The translations under genes and the position numbers were made by a program. Shown here piece after piece: positions 23,639 through 34,799 of a stretch of DNA of 64,000 nucleotides. Within the stretch, counting starts at the first letter, position 1. Every line of letters starts with the position of its first letter. Origin of the DNA: Lineus longissimus (lineage: Eukaryota; Nemertea; Pilidiophora; Heteronemertea; Lineidae); the NCBI RefSeq assembly GCF_910592395.1, contig NC_088325.1:12462109-12526108 (forward strand). Reading direction: 5' to 3'. Under the pieces are notes generated by a model. That model was not told the DNA's origin. It searched no databases and saw only the letters and a list, made by a program, of their open reading frames with translations.

Positions 23639-24200
23639 TCCACTAACTGGTGCGGGAACACTCACAGCCTTACGAAACCCCTATTTCCTGTTGAAGGAAG
23701 CAAGAAGCGTTGCCTGAACCATAATACCGGTCTAGCCGATGGTATCATTAACGCCACGTACCAGCCATATTGGACATCATCACGATGAAGATACAATGAA
23801 TTCTTCTCATACATAATGGAGGAAGAAGATGCTCGGATAGCCATGAATGGCTTGAACCATCCTAACCTTACATCATCACTTTTAATGTCGAAAATGGACA
23901 AAAATCCACAAAGCAATATTCTTTATGGTCGTCAGTGAACAATGTGCTATATTTTTTCACTTTCCACTATCGGAAAACAGTGCAATATCCATATATTTTT
24001 CTTTTTTTATGATGACCGTACAAGCAAGGCGAGTGCATTATGTATAAGGTTGAAACAGGAGTTACTGTATTATGTCTTTGCATGTACACAACAAGAATCC
24101 TTTTTGAGTCCAATATATCAGCTTACAAAGACATCATTGGATAACTTTTGTGCCAACCCGTCTGTAACCATTGTGAACTTCCAGAGGTATTCCTCCAGTA

Positions 24201-24397
24201 TCTCTTCATTTTGAGCAAAAACATTGAGAAAAAAAATCAAGTGAAAAAAATATTTGAAAATTTTCTCATCTTAGGGTTGGAATTTTTTCACAAGTTCAAA
24301 ATTCTGAAAATTTTTCAAAGTCCCAAAAAATGATGATATCTCTTCATTTTGAGCAAAAATTTTGTGAAAAAAAAAACCTGAAAAAAATAGTTGGACT
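24201..24397 (-). repeat. AT-rich dispersed repeat, inverted copy
   Basis: TCTTCATTTTGAGCAAAAAC, ATTGAGAAAAAAAATCAAGT, GAAAAAAATATTTGAAAATT and TTCTGAAAATTTTTCAAAGT are the complement of the 14352-14735 unit. The TCTTCATTTTGAGCAAAAA segment appears twice (24202 and 24341), so at least one and a half units are present. Confidence 0.75.
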
Positions 24398-25628
24398 TTC
24401 GTTCAACCTTCTCAGCCATTGTCAACTCCCAGTTGTCATAATTCGCAGAGTTTAGGCATTATCTGCCACGTAGGTAATCACCCTCTGGCTTCAGCAGCCA
24501 ACAGGGCAGTAAGATCAACTTGTTTAAACCTGGAATACAGCAAGTGCCCTGCAACAAAACAACAGTGTTAAGACCATTTCCAATACCCGACATTATTGCA
24601 AGAAAAACTTAAGCAATGACTAAGGACGACAAGGTCAAACCCACTGGACAACACCAATCAGCCACGAAAATCCTACCAACAGTGACCAGGTGTGATGTTA
24701 ATGCAATATCGGCTCTTTTTCTTCGCGTTGAGCGTTACTTGGCCATGACCACTCAATACGGGATTTGGATGGCTAAAGCTTCTTTTGTTTTTCTGTGATT
24801 GGTTGATTAGATGGAAATGAACATCACTTTGTCTTCTTTCTTATTCCGGTCCGAGGATAGGGGTCTGGTTCATTTGTAATAACGTGATTAAGGCACATCC
24901 TCCCCCCTACAACCACTATGAAACACCAGTTATTTGAAACCACCTGACCATTCAATCAATGTCAATAGCTTGCTGGGAACTGATTTCAAGCCCAGTCACC
25001 CCAGTTACTTTCATGATCGAGTGCCTGGTCTTCTCTCCCCACAAGAAGACCTAGACTTGAAGTAAAATAACCTCTTTTTTTTTCGAATTCTTTTTTTGCA
25101 ATTTTCATTATCGCAAATCTGAGTTATTCCTGAAATACACGAAAATAAAATGCTTGTGAATTTTTAAAGTTTACATTCCCTCAGCATCACACTCGCTGAA
25201 ACTGTTCTCCACTCGCCATCTCCCCCACATCAAACTAATCAATAGCTGCCGTCGACTTCTGACCCCCGCAGCCACCCAACTCTAAGTGACAAACATACGA
25301 AAGATCTAGCGTAGATGCCTCCATATCAATTATACGACTGCTGATATAAATTGCAGTGCAAGTTAATTATCCATATCAGAGACATGGTTCTTGGTTATTG
25401 AGTATTAATCTTCGATTAGGGCAGATTGCAAATGTTGACAGCTGAATTAACCCAACATTTTATGGAAAGGGAGAAAAGTGCTTTAGAAAGTACTATGAAC
25501 AAACATGTAAACATTTCACTTTAGTGCTCCATATAATGTGTCTATATGTTGTCATAAGACATCCACACACCGAGTTTAAACTTTCAACACTCAATGGTGA
25601 GCAAACGTGCCACCATTGTTGACGAACA
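24398..25628. other. No gene recognised
   Basis: One short frame at 24616-24798 (+) and otherwise unique sequence. A T-run at 25074-25082 is followed by a weak GCAAATCTGAG/CACGAAAATAAAA relative of the repeat at 18290. Confidence 0.5.
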
Positions 25629-25715
25629 ATGGACGACAGACCGCCGACGGACGGACGAACAGACTACCGACAACGGACAAGGCGTGATGACATAAGCTCA
25701 CCAGGTGAGCTACAA
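25629..25715. repeat. GGACGGAC-rich dispersed repeat, copy A
   Basis: GACCGCCGACGGACGGACGA, ACCGACAACGGACAAGGCGT and GATGACATAAGCTCACCAGG form a CpG-rich simple-sequence core. It is followed by a GATGACATAAGCTCAC/AGGTGAGCT palindromic end. A related end (GACGGATGGACGGACAG...TCATCAGCTGAGCT) lies at 49408-49480. The start of the open frame 25629-25946 lies in this repeat. Confidence 0.6.
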
Positions 25716-27236
25716 ATCCTGCATTTTCTTAGCAATAAAGCAGGAAGGAATTTTCTTTCAAAGAGACTTCTCTTAAAATTGCATCATACATACATGCAGA
25801 GTGTCTTCCAATCAGATTTTCTAATGAATTCCACCAACATCATAAATACCTTTAAATTGGCTTATCAGCCTCAATATCTTCGGAATGCCAATAACCAAAC
25901 ATGTAACATCATAAGCATATTTCTTCATCCAGAAATAGAAAATTGACATCATTTTTTTCCTTGAGAATCACGTTTGCTCATGTTAGTTTTCAGGTTTAAT
26001 TAGGAATTAAACACGGTGCCGTTAGAACCTGGGGCGTTCAAGGCGATATTTTGTATATTATCATGCATGACAGAAATATGGTTTCTGCCCACAGCAGAAT
26101 GAAACTGAAATGATGAGAAAATGTCAAAAGTCATTGTTTCAATGTCAAAAAAATGTGCGGTATATTTTAATCATGTTGATGATATTATCAAACGTGTGTT
26201 TTTACTGTAAACCGCCCAATTTCAAGGATTTTTTACTTTTTCGCAGATTTCACAAATAATCTAGATTTGTGAGAAAAAAAATTGTGTCATAAGGTTCTGT
26301 GGATTGAAAAATCTAACGAAGTTCTTTAATCGTAAATTTTTTCAGAAATGTCTTTTGGAAACCCCTTAGCAAATCACAGGTGGGTCATCCCCAGTTAAAA
26401 CTGGCCCACAAATTTTTAGCTGATTGATATGCATCCAAACTTCACAAAATCTGAATTCAGGCATTCGAGGCGGGCCACTCCAAGGAGCGTTCAAATTGGG
26501 GCCTGGAATTTACAGGCTAGCAACACCACCATCGTCACTGCCACAATGACATATCTCATCTTCAACTAGCAAACACTTTCTTCAAAAGCTACCATCGACA
26601 TGTTCAACAATCACATCGCCTCCTTTGCGACAACAAAAGTCATTTTTGCACACGATTCAATTCATTCCATCGCGAGAAGTCACGTTTTTCGTGTCATCGT
26701 TTTTCTGGGATCAAATGGAACTCACACAACCAGTTTCAAAGCAGATTGAGGGAGAATACAGCGCGATTGTTTTCTCCTGTAGGATCAAAGACGTCAAGAC
26801 ATTGTGAAATTCTCGATGGGATTCGCAACAAAGTGTAATTTTCGCACGTGAACCCTGGATAATTAGGCATACAGCTAGTTATTTCACCGTGTTATAATAC
26901 CGGATTGGAAGAATGAAGGAAATACAGTGAGTCGGATTGCGAAATAGTACAGCTTCTAATCAGTGGAAAGCAGATTATTTGGACTCAAAACTTTGTGATT
27001 AGTCACCTCTGTACGACATTGATCCTAAATAATCTTAGCTCATGTGAAGCAATATGAATGAACATTTGCTTCTCAGCTTTGTATAGAGTAATACCATTAA
27101 TAATAATTATTGACTAATTAAAAAATAGCTTATTCCTTAAAGCATCCAATCCAGATCACACAAATGACAAATGACACATCTGACTACAGCGCCACCTATA
27201 AGGTAATACGACAGAAAAAACAATAAATCAGCCCAC
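25716..27236. other. Probably intronic relative to the Ig exon on the minus strand; nothing else recognised
   Basis: This is the 3' side of the minus-strand Ig exon. No second Ig domain, fibronectin domain or polyadenylation region could be recognised on that strand. The frame at 26625-26807 (+) is a chance-type ORF. Confidence 0.4.
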
Positions 27237-27572
27237 CGTTAACTGAGAGGTATATCCAGGTTCCATTCTGCGTTGTCGTATCGGTTCCATCCATAAAATT
27301 TACGATGCACTCATACCATCCCTCGTCTGTGCCTTTAATATTACTCAACTCAATTGACGCTTTTTCAACTAAACGAATCCGGTCTTTGTAGCTTTCATCA
27401 ATATGTGGTGAAAATGTGTTAAATTTGACATAAACTGGAGTATCTATTCCCTTTTTATTCCATTTGATCACATGTGGTGTGTAGACGCCCCCTGGATAGA
27501 CGATGTTGCATTCGAGGATTTTCCGTCCACCTACGCTGGCCGTTTTGATGATCTGCCGTTTCACTCGCCGAG
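27237..27572 (-). CDS. tutl: Exon encoding the first Ig (V-type) domain of a turtle/IGSF9-family cell-surface protein
   Basis: The exon reads on the minus strand from an acceptor (TTATTGTTTATCTTTCCAG|CT, exon starts 27572) to a plausible donor (AACG|GTGGGC, exon ends 27237). It is 336 bp with phase 1 at both ends, the usual phasing of Ig-domain exons. Counting residues from the split first codon, the Ig landmarks are Cys22, Trp38 (IKWNKKG) and Cys89 in DEGWYEC. A PVYVKFNTFSPHIDESYKDR block and a C-terminal NGTWIYLSVN follow the turtle/IGSF9 first-domain pattern, in which a YxDGYPPHxxEGYxGR-type stretch and GWYEC...NGTW are hallmarks. N103 of NGT is a potential glycosylation site. An RVKR sequence just after the exon start matches a furin-type motif. 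Family members are type I membrane proteins acting in neuronal branching, synapse organisation and axon targeting. The signal-peptide exon should lie above 28 kb and the remaining Ig/FN3 exons below 27 kb; neither was found. An alternative is another IgSF member with a similar V domain. Confidence 0.85.
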
Positions 27573-27598
27573 CTGGAAAGATAAACAATAAGAAAACA

Positions 27599-28115
27599 TC
27601 AGCAATGATAAAACAACTGATCAGTGACAATGAAACTGCTTGTCAGCAACAATGAAACAACTTGTCAGGAACAGTGAAACAACTGATCAGTGACAATGAA
27701 ACAACTTGTCAGGAGCAGTGAAACAACTGATCAGCTAAAATGAAACAACTTGTTAGCAACAATGAAACATCTTGTCAACAATGAAACAACTGAGCAGCAA
27801 CAATGAAACAACTGAGCAGCAATAAAGAAACAATTGAGCAGCAATAAAGAAACAAATTATCAGCAACAATGAAACAACTGAGCAGCAACAATGAAACAAC
27901 TGAGCAGTAATAAAGAAACAATTGAGCAGCAATAAAGAAACAAATTATCAGCAACAATGAAACAACTGAGCAGCAACAATGAAACAACTGAGCAGTAATA
28001 AAGAAACAATTGAGCAGCAATAAAGAAACAAATTATCAGCAACAATGAAACAACTGAGCAGCACCAATGAAGAAACAAGTGATCAGCTAAAATGAAGCAA
28101 CTGATCAGCAACAAA
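27599..28115. repeat. 22-bp tandem array with an 88-bp higher-order unit, in the intron upstream of the Ig exon
   Basis: The monomer is AACAACTGAGCAGCAACAATGA with variants. Four monomers make an 88-bp unit that recurs at 27813, 27901 and 27989. The flank nearest the exon (27600-27780) is older and mixed, with CTGATCAG and CTTGTCAG variants. In the direction of the Ig gene each monomer reads TTGTTTCATTGTTGCTGATCAG-like, a pyrimidine-rich tract ending in CAG. The array stops about 25 bp before the real acceptor. Long minus-strand open frames here (27775-28120) exist only because the monomer lacks stops. Confidence 0.95.
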
Positions 28116-28549
28116 GGCAATCATGTATGAAAACTGATGGGCACCTTCCTGAGTTTGTTGTCTAAAACCTTTGGTCTGAAATGAAACTAGGTCAATGTGT
28201 TACAGAATATTGCAAGAAGGACAACACTAAACAGTTCAGCCCTTCCAGTTTTTAAACCTTGCCTCAATTCTTTGTATAAAACCAAAATTAACTCGAACGT
28301 GTGCATTTTATGAACTCAAAACTTAAGGCAGTATCAACTCGGTAATTCAATTTTAGACACTGTAAAACCCCATGGCAGAGTTCACAGACTTTTTCGTGAA
28401 CAAACCAAACTTCCCTTCTTCATTGTTCTTTTAATTTGCCATCCACAGAACTGCGAAATACTCTTAAAAAGACACAGTAAGTGTTGCCTTTGGTTCTTAC
28501 GCTTGGCTCTAAGATGTCTAACGACAAATGCACCTGTTAACACACCTTT
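28116..28549. other. No gene recognised
   Basis: Unique AT-rich sequence between two repeat arrays. No hydrophobic ATG-initiated exon suitable as a signal peptide for the Ig gene was seen on the minus strand. Confidence 0.45.
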
Positions 28550-29110
28550 ATCTCCTTTTCTCTGTCTTCAGATGTTGCTCTCACTTTATCTCAGTCTTTA
28601 TGAAGTTGTTTATTGAAGAACTGCGAGATCATAGCACGCTAACTAAAATAAACCACACACTTTCTAAATTTAACACTACTACTTAAAGTGCCCATGAAAA
28701 TGCACTTTTGTGGAATGCTGGAATGGGGGAAAAGACATAATTTCTCTTCTTTCCCCTGTCTTTAGAAGTTGTACAGATGTTTCTTAATTTTTATGGAACA
28801 TTCTTTCTAGAAGACCTCAGTCACCATTGTACACTAACCAAAATAAACCATTCTTTTACCTCTCTAAAGATAAATCTATCCCTCAACATCAGTTTGTTTT
28901 CTCTGCCTTTAGATGTTGTATTGACGTAGCTCTACGTTAGTGCCTACATCCTTTACAGAAGAACTGAGTCACCATTGTACAGTAATCCAAATAAAGCACA
29001 CCTTTCGTTCTTGAAGACAAAACTATCTGTTTATGTTCTTCCTTTTCCCCTGTCTCTCTTTTACCAACGTTTCTGTTGATTGAGAAGAATGGGACAGTAT
29101 AGTAATCCAT
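28550..29110. repeat. Degenerate tandem repeat, about four units of 150-190 bp
   Basis: Units share TTTTCTCTGTCTTCAGATGTTG or variants (28557, 28755, 28898, partly 29045), then GAAGAACTGCGAGATC / GAAGACCTCAGTCACC / GAAGAACTGAGTCACC, then ATTGTACACTAACCAAAATAAACCA and variants. Each unit therefore ends with an AATAAA. Similarity is moderate and spacing uneven. Confidence 0.65.
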
Positions 29111-31019
29111 GCATCAATGTGGTACTGGCATTACTCGTCTTGTCAAGCACATACAATGTACACAGAAGACTTGCCCAAAAGAACAACCTCAGGTTCCGGA
29201 TATCATGGATGGTAAATATTATTTGTACAAAAAGTACAATATTGATTTACTAATCTTATATGAGGAAGGGAATGGTCTTCTTCAGGATGCCCGGATTGCC
29301 TGAAAATCACTCAGGACTCAGAAAAAATTGTCTCCTATAACATGGTGTCTACTTTGTCAAGTAGAATTTGAAGTTTAGTTATGATTTAGGGAGCATATAT
29401 GTATATTTGATGCTTCTTTCTGCTTCATGCCCCAAAGGATGAACTGATCTTATTATCAGCACAGCATGGGTCACAATTTATACACACACACAACAGAGGC
29501 GGATTAAATTACCAATCTAATATAGTTCACGACTAATCTCCTACTCTCCACCACTAAAAAGTCAACAACAACTTTAATCCCAAGAATAATGGAAAAAGAT
29601 TACATGCGGACGAAAATCCACAGAAACTTCAATATTTCTGGAAGATTTTTCGAAATTGCGAATGGCAAACTTTTTCAATTACTTTGAAGTTTGTCCTGGA
29701 TTTAAACTGTAAATATGTAGTGATGTAGAACCCTGGATATAGCCTTGGATTATAGACATGATAAAGGGGAATCCTTTTAGAGTATATGAATGAAGATTTC
29801 AAGCACTTCAGTCTAGATTTAACTCGCTATGATGCAAGTATAAACTGGAGTGATGATTTATTGAACAAAATCACTTTGAGATATTCATTTTCAAAATCAG
29901 TGGAAATAGACTTTATTGAAATACATGTTCTGACATCAACACCATGGTCAGTCAGATCATTGTTTAATAGCGCTACAGTACTTATACAAACTAACACGAA
30001 GAAAGCAACTCTACACCGACGATTCGACCCAACAGTAACGCGAGAAGGAATTGAAGACTGCCAACATGGCATCTAAGTATCAAATTATCCTCAAATCCGT
30101 CAGATCACATCGCCCGGGGAGGAAGCCAAAACACGCTTCTCTGTAGGTAAACAGATTACCGAGAAGCGAAAATGTTTTATTTTCATATTAACCTATCTAG
30201 TTTTCAATTTTCCCTAGGGGATATTTTCCGCGCCACTTTCTATGTATAAACAGTTGTTGCACATCCTCTGATCATACATCTCTATAGTCGTCGATTTCTG
30301 AAAAATTATGATATTATCCAGTTTTTGGGTGTATATTTCCATATTAGCTGATCCAAAACCTTATATCTCCCTGGAGATATCTATAAAAGTATGACGCTGA
30401 AGAAGATATAATCAGACAAAAGATTGATTACGTTTTTTCATGTTTACTCGACAAGATAAATCAACACGTTTTAAAGTACATGTAATGTCTCTGGCATCGG
30501 AAAATTATGTTTTTACGGAAAAGCATTTACAGCGCTTAGCTTGTCAAGTTTACTTTTACCTACTGACACTTGAAAATCAATTGATTTTACTTAAGAACTT
30601 AATTGACATCCAAATCGTTAGTCATTATCACATTTGCTTTTCATTGTTACACGTCAATTGTTGAATCCAGGGGGAAATTAACAAATTGTGGTGCAAAAGC
30701 AATTCTGAATGCTTTATTGATTGATTTTGACAGATCTTTCAAATAAAGTTTGATACTGGGAATAAAGATAGGTAAATAGTTGTCATACATCTAGACGTCT
30801 AGGTTTTGATTTCAATAGAATGAAATAAACTGGTAAATAAACAAGTGTTATGAGGCATAGATTTTCACTTAATTTGTACAAATATTAAATGATCAAGTGC
30901 TGCTGATTAAATGGCTACAGACATGACTGATGCATCTCAATTCTAAGCACAATTGCAGCCAGTGAGCACTAAAAGTGAGAATCGAGGGTTTAAAGTTTAC
31001 AGGTGTACTGTTCTAGGCC
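29111..31019. other. No gene recognised
   Basis: Frames at 29109-29303 (+), 29786-30076 (+), 29827-30072 (-) and 30440-30664 (+) show no recognisable features. An 8-bp palindrome ATATCTCC-CT-GGAGATAT (30363-30380) directly precedes TATAAAAG (30382-30389), but no credible coding start follows. Confidence 0.4.
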
Positions 31020-31790
31020 ATTGCATTGCACTAACGACCATCAGTCACGTCAACACTATTAACTAATATGCAACCTCTTAAACGAAATGTCAGCCTTTTG
31101 TTCCTCAAGAAATTTCCACCGTAATTATGACACCCTGCCCTTTTCAAATACAACCTGTCAGAAAAAGTCCCACTTTCTGCTGTTCAAGGCACTTTAATGA
31201 AACCCTACACTATACACTATACCAATATACAACCTTTATAAAATGTCATACTTATAAAAAATTTGGAATAGTGACACCCTGCGCTGTCCCAAAGCGAGCT
31301 CTTAGTCTCATTTTTTGTCCTAATTTCCTCTGAAAGACTGACAGCCTACATCAAACCAATAGAACTCTTAAGAATGTAAAGGAAAAGTGTCACCAGAGAG
31401 GATTCTCTTCTTCATGACCTTCCCAATCCTAATGACACCCTACACTCATACACACTACCAATAAGTACCCTCTAGAGATGTGAAGGAGCTGCCGTTTTTC
31501 TTTCAATTGTAATTTTTTGTATCAGGTACTGATATTCAAATCAAAGCTGTTGCTGGGGGGAGTCACACCTATTGGTCCCTAGACCTTTCAACAGCGCGAA
31601 CGACACCCACGCGACACTACCAATTATCAGGTAACCGTTTTATCAGGTTACTTACACCCATCGAGTCAAATCTATTATTGTTCCAAGACCTTCCCTTAAC
31701 ACTAATGACACCCAACACTACCAATAAGTCTTCTCTAGATACGTAACAGCCTTTTCTTCAAATGGTTATTTTCAGTGCTGACATGTTGTT
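31020..31790. repeat. Degenerate tandem repeat built on a CACTAATGACACCC-CACTACCAATAAG motif
   Basis: Related segments occur at 31028-31100, 31180-31270, 31425-31480, 31595-31630 and 31693-31750. The best pair is CCTAATGACACCCTACACTC...ACACTACCAATAAGTACCCTCTAGAGATGTGAAGGAGC against CACTAATGACACCCAACACT...ACCAATAAGTCTTCTCTAGATACGTAACAGCC. Unit length varies from about 100 to 260 bp. Confidence 0.6.
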
Positions 31791-32049
31791 ATATATTGGG
31801 TACCTTACACCTTAACTAAATATAGATCTATACTTAATTACTTGCATATCGCCCTTACAATCATCTATCCCAATGGCCATCACGACAAAAGCAATCTTTG
31901 TCACACAGCTTTCAGTAATTATGTTTCTTAAATCCAATCGGTAGTGTTCAAAAAGTACAAACACTCTCATCTGATTACCACAAACTGCATAGATGAATTT
32001 CCAACAAGTGTAATTAGACTTGACATTGCAAGTTGTATGTCAATTTCCC

Positions 32050-32600
32050 ACAAGAATCTTTGGAATTTTCCCGCACCACACCATCCAAATGTTCAGAAGA
32101 CTCCTTGTTCTGACCTCAAGCGGCTGGGGAAGCCTTACACCAAATCCTGTCCATCGGCCATCCATCATCATTAAGTCTATGTTTACGGAGATCCCCTTCA
32201 ACTCATCCCCTTAATCTTCATTAGTGTTAGTTGACCATCCCCATCGGTTGGAAGCACTGTCCCAAGTTAGCAAAATGGCTTCCAATTTGTCAACAAAACT
32301 GAGAGTTTTTGTCTTATTTCTTCTATTGGCATGTTTGATGACACACTTTGGGGTTGATGAGATCTTGTTGGCTTTCAAAGCACTTGGGTACCATCTGACT
32401 TTTCAACCTTTGTACTTGGAAGCAGTCATCCTCCAGGACGCTGCATCACCAACAAAACTACAAAGATTTCACCGTTCCGGTCACGAAATGGCCAAGAAGC
32501 CGTATGCCGCATCCCGTCCATGTGCCATCCATCTTCATCAAGTCACTGTCTGTCGACATCCCCTCTGCCCTTCAACTTATCCCCTCAATCGTTGCGCAGT
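32050..32600 (+). repeat. Diverged direct duplication about 390 bp apart
   Basis: AAGCCTTACACCAAATCCTG, TCCATCGGCCATCCATCATC, ATTAAGTCTATGTTTACGGA and CATCCCCTTAATC (about 32130-32217) return as AAGCCGTATGCCGCATCCCG, TCCATGTGCCATCCATCTTC, ATCAAGTCACTGTCTGTCGA and TATCCCCTCAATC (about 32496-32590). The 3' half of the frame at 32275-32688 lies in the second copy. Confidence 0.65.
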
Positions 32601-32688
32601 GATCCAACCAATACGCGGCTCACCGATGCACAAAGAGGAAATCATAAAAGTGCCCACTAATGAACCAATCACGACTGATCTAAATTGA
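32275..32688 (+). CDS. Possible secreted peptide precursor frame with signal-peptide-like start
   Basis: The ATG at 32275 has a strong initiation context (AAAATGG) and opens 137 codons. Residues 1-26 look like a signal peptide: MASNLSTKLR followed by VFVLFLLLACLMTHFG. A further in-frame ATG lies 17 codons upstream at 32224 but would bury the hydrophobic stretch. The mature part contains basic segments (KK, KEE) and four cysteines in about 30 residues (spacing 10, 4 and 8 residues). However, the cysteine part lies inside a duplicated non-coding-looking repeat, and a splice donor ending a short signal exon cannot be excluded. No family was recognised. The call rests on the start context and hydrophobic segment only. 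Confidence 0.25.
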   Translation: MASNLSTKLRVFVLFLLLACLMTHFGVDEILLAFKALGYHLTFQPLYLEAVILQDAASPTKLQRFHRSGHEMAKKPYAASRPCAIHLHQVTVCRHPLCPSTYPLNRCAVIQPIRGSPMHKEEIIKVPTNEPITTDLN

Positions 32689-34799
32689 CCAATCAGCTGA
32701 GACATATCATATTTTTCTTGATGAAATGTCAACATGGATCACCGATTGATCAGTCTCGTATGCCAGATGGGATCGACTCTCGTACAAAGGCCTTTGGTTT
32801 TACTTTCACAAATGTGAGATTGGGTTTACTGTACGAAAAGGTGTTTTTGTTTGATGATACATTGATAGAATTTCCTTAAAGTTACACCCTATCGTCCAAT
32901 ACCCCAACAACGAGTAAGACAGATTTCATTCTGATTTCCAAACTCTCAGGGTTAAAGAATTTCTGTCGTGACAAGTGCCTGTTTATCATCTTAAAACGAG
33001 TATTTAAATATCCCTGCATCGTATACTCTTCATGATACATTACCAACATTTCTGACATTCCTGACAGTTTAAAATATACCAGATATCTCGCAGACATGTG
33101 CAATATTTCAAATAAGTAAAAGCTAATTATGCATTTATCATTCATCATAACTCTTTTATTGAGCCGCGATGGTACGAAGGTTATTGCACCCCTTAACAAG
33201 CATCACGTCTTTTGTTCAATTCCCTAGCCATTACGGCTTAAAAACCAAGGCTCCTCACATTCGTCAGATGGGGCAGTAAGCCATAGTCCGTTGTATCTTG
33301 TGTCTATACTAGAACAACGAAAATAGCCTATGTGGGTGAATCAGCCCGTAAATCGCACTTCTCATGGCTAACAAGATGAATCAATGAAGATAATCACACT
33401 TAAGAAATTTTCCCACAATAAAATTATTTTCATTTTTCAAATGAAATGTTTAAGTACTGTTAACTATTGATCCTGTCCCCGCACTGAATCAGCAAATCAC
33501 AAGTTTCCTGAAATTGTACCATAGTCATATATCATGGCAGAAAAATTAATCTGTTTTTCTCTTGAGGTCAAGTGGGAATAATACATGATATTAAAAGTGA
33601 ATTAAAAATTGTCATCCTTCAAAGCTGTTGATGTAGTTGAGCATTTTGATGAAATGGGATGATTGATTAAAAACAGAAAACTCCCAAATCATCACACTCT
33701 GTATTTTTGCAGTTCATGAATGTTTCTGGGAAAAAATCCTATAATTTTCACAGTTTTCTATTTGTCAGACAATGAAATTTCAATTGGTTCTACCAATAAA
33801 TAAAAAACTTTTCGTCGGCAGTTTTTATTTTTGTAAATTGCAGTCCCTTACGAATCCGAAACTTTACGGAAATGAATCATACTAGAGAAAATTCAAGCAG
33901 GGCAACTTGTTACGCAGTTACTGTCTGGAATGCAAAATCCAAGATGGCTGCAGGGCGGCCATACTTGATATCAGATAGGGACAAAAATTGCTAGCTTCCA
34001 CACCCAATCCCCAATCGGTCTTCGTGTGGAGTATTAATCATATTCCCACTTCATGTACAAAATGACATGAACGATAAACGCTTGATAAATGCTTGATTTG
34101 CGTGTTAGAAAAGCATTATTATACATAACGAATCCTTGAAATCCTCGAGAAGTTTTCAGAGTTGGGCGAAGAAAGTTCTGGAGGATTTTAAGTGTGTGTA
34201 TTACATGTCTCACACTGATTAGTAGCTGAAGAGGCCACAAAAGTGGTTCTGTGATCACTGCACATCAATTATTCTGTTTCATCTCCTCCAAACTGATCCT
34301 GATTGATCAGAAAACACTCGCCTCTCAGACATTCGTTTTGCTTGCTCCTACACCAGCGCTGCCCCATTTAATTCCTTATTGGCTAACATCTTATCTGTTA
34401 GCACTGCACTAACACACTGCAATGACCACTAGAAGTTGGGGTATGCCGTTTGTATTTAATTGCGGGTCAGGAAAAAAGAAATGCCGTTACAATTTCCACC
34501 ATTAGAAAAAAATCGGATGGGTCCCCTTTAAGACTATTTGCTCGCTTGACAGAAAATCTATAAACAAGATACATCTGAGTGTCCTGGTGTTTTTCATGGC
34601 CAAGGAAAGTCACAGTTGACCAAAAGTGCCGCAATCATTGGCAATTTGTAAATGGTCTAATGGGCGCTGAAGAGAGTTGATGAGGCGGTTACAAGTGGAG
34701 GACTGATATAGACTACTTCATTTTGAAAGGGTGATCATTTGGGAGAGGAGCAGTAAGAGGACTTGTAATGGTGGGGCAACTACTGCATGGCTAAACTTC
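32689..34799. other. No gene recognised
   Basis: The frame at 32882-33199 (-, 105 codons) is the longest and shows no motif. The rest is AT-rich unique DNA. No repeat unit or element end was identified. Confidence 0.5.

Noticed and set aside
23662-23916. Second Ig domain on the minus strand, suggested by SLYLHRDDVQYGWYV
   Set aside because: The cysteine expected after WY is absent, no upstream Cys/Trp core is present, and no splice sites frame it.
27599-28115. CRISPR array
   Set aside because: Repeats are contiguous 22-bp monomers without unique spacers, in a eukaryotic context.
27775-28120. Leucine/cysteine-rich minus-strand frames that look like membrane segments
   Set aside because: They are translations of the 22-bp tandem repeat, whose length shifts the frame at each unit.
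30363-30389. Palindrome plus TATAAAAG as a promoter
   Set aside because: The short frame that follows (30440-30664) is not protein-like and no splice donor or CpG-rich first exon follows.
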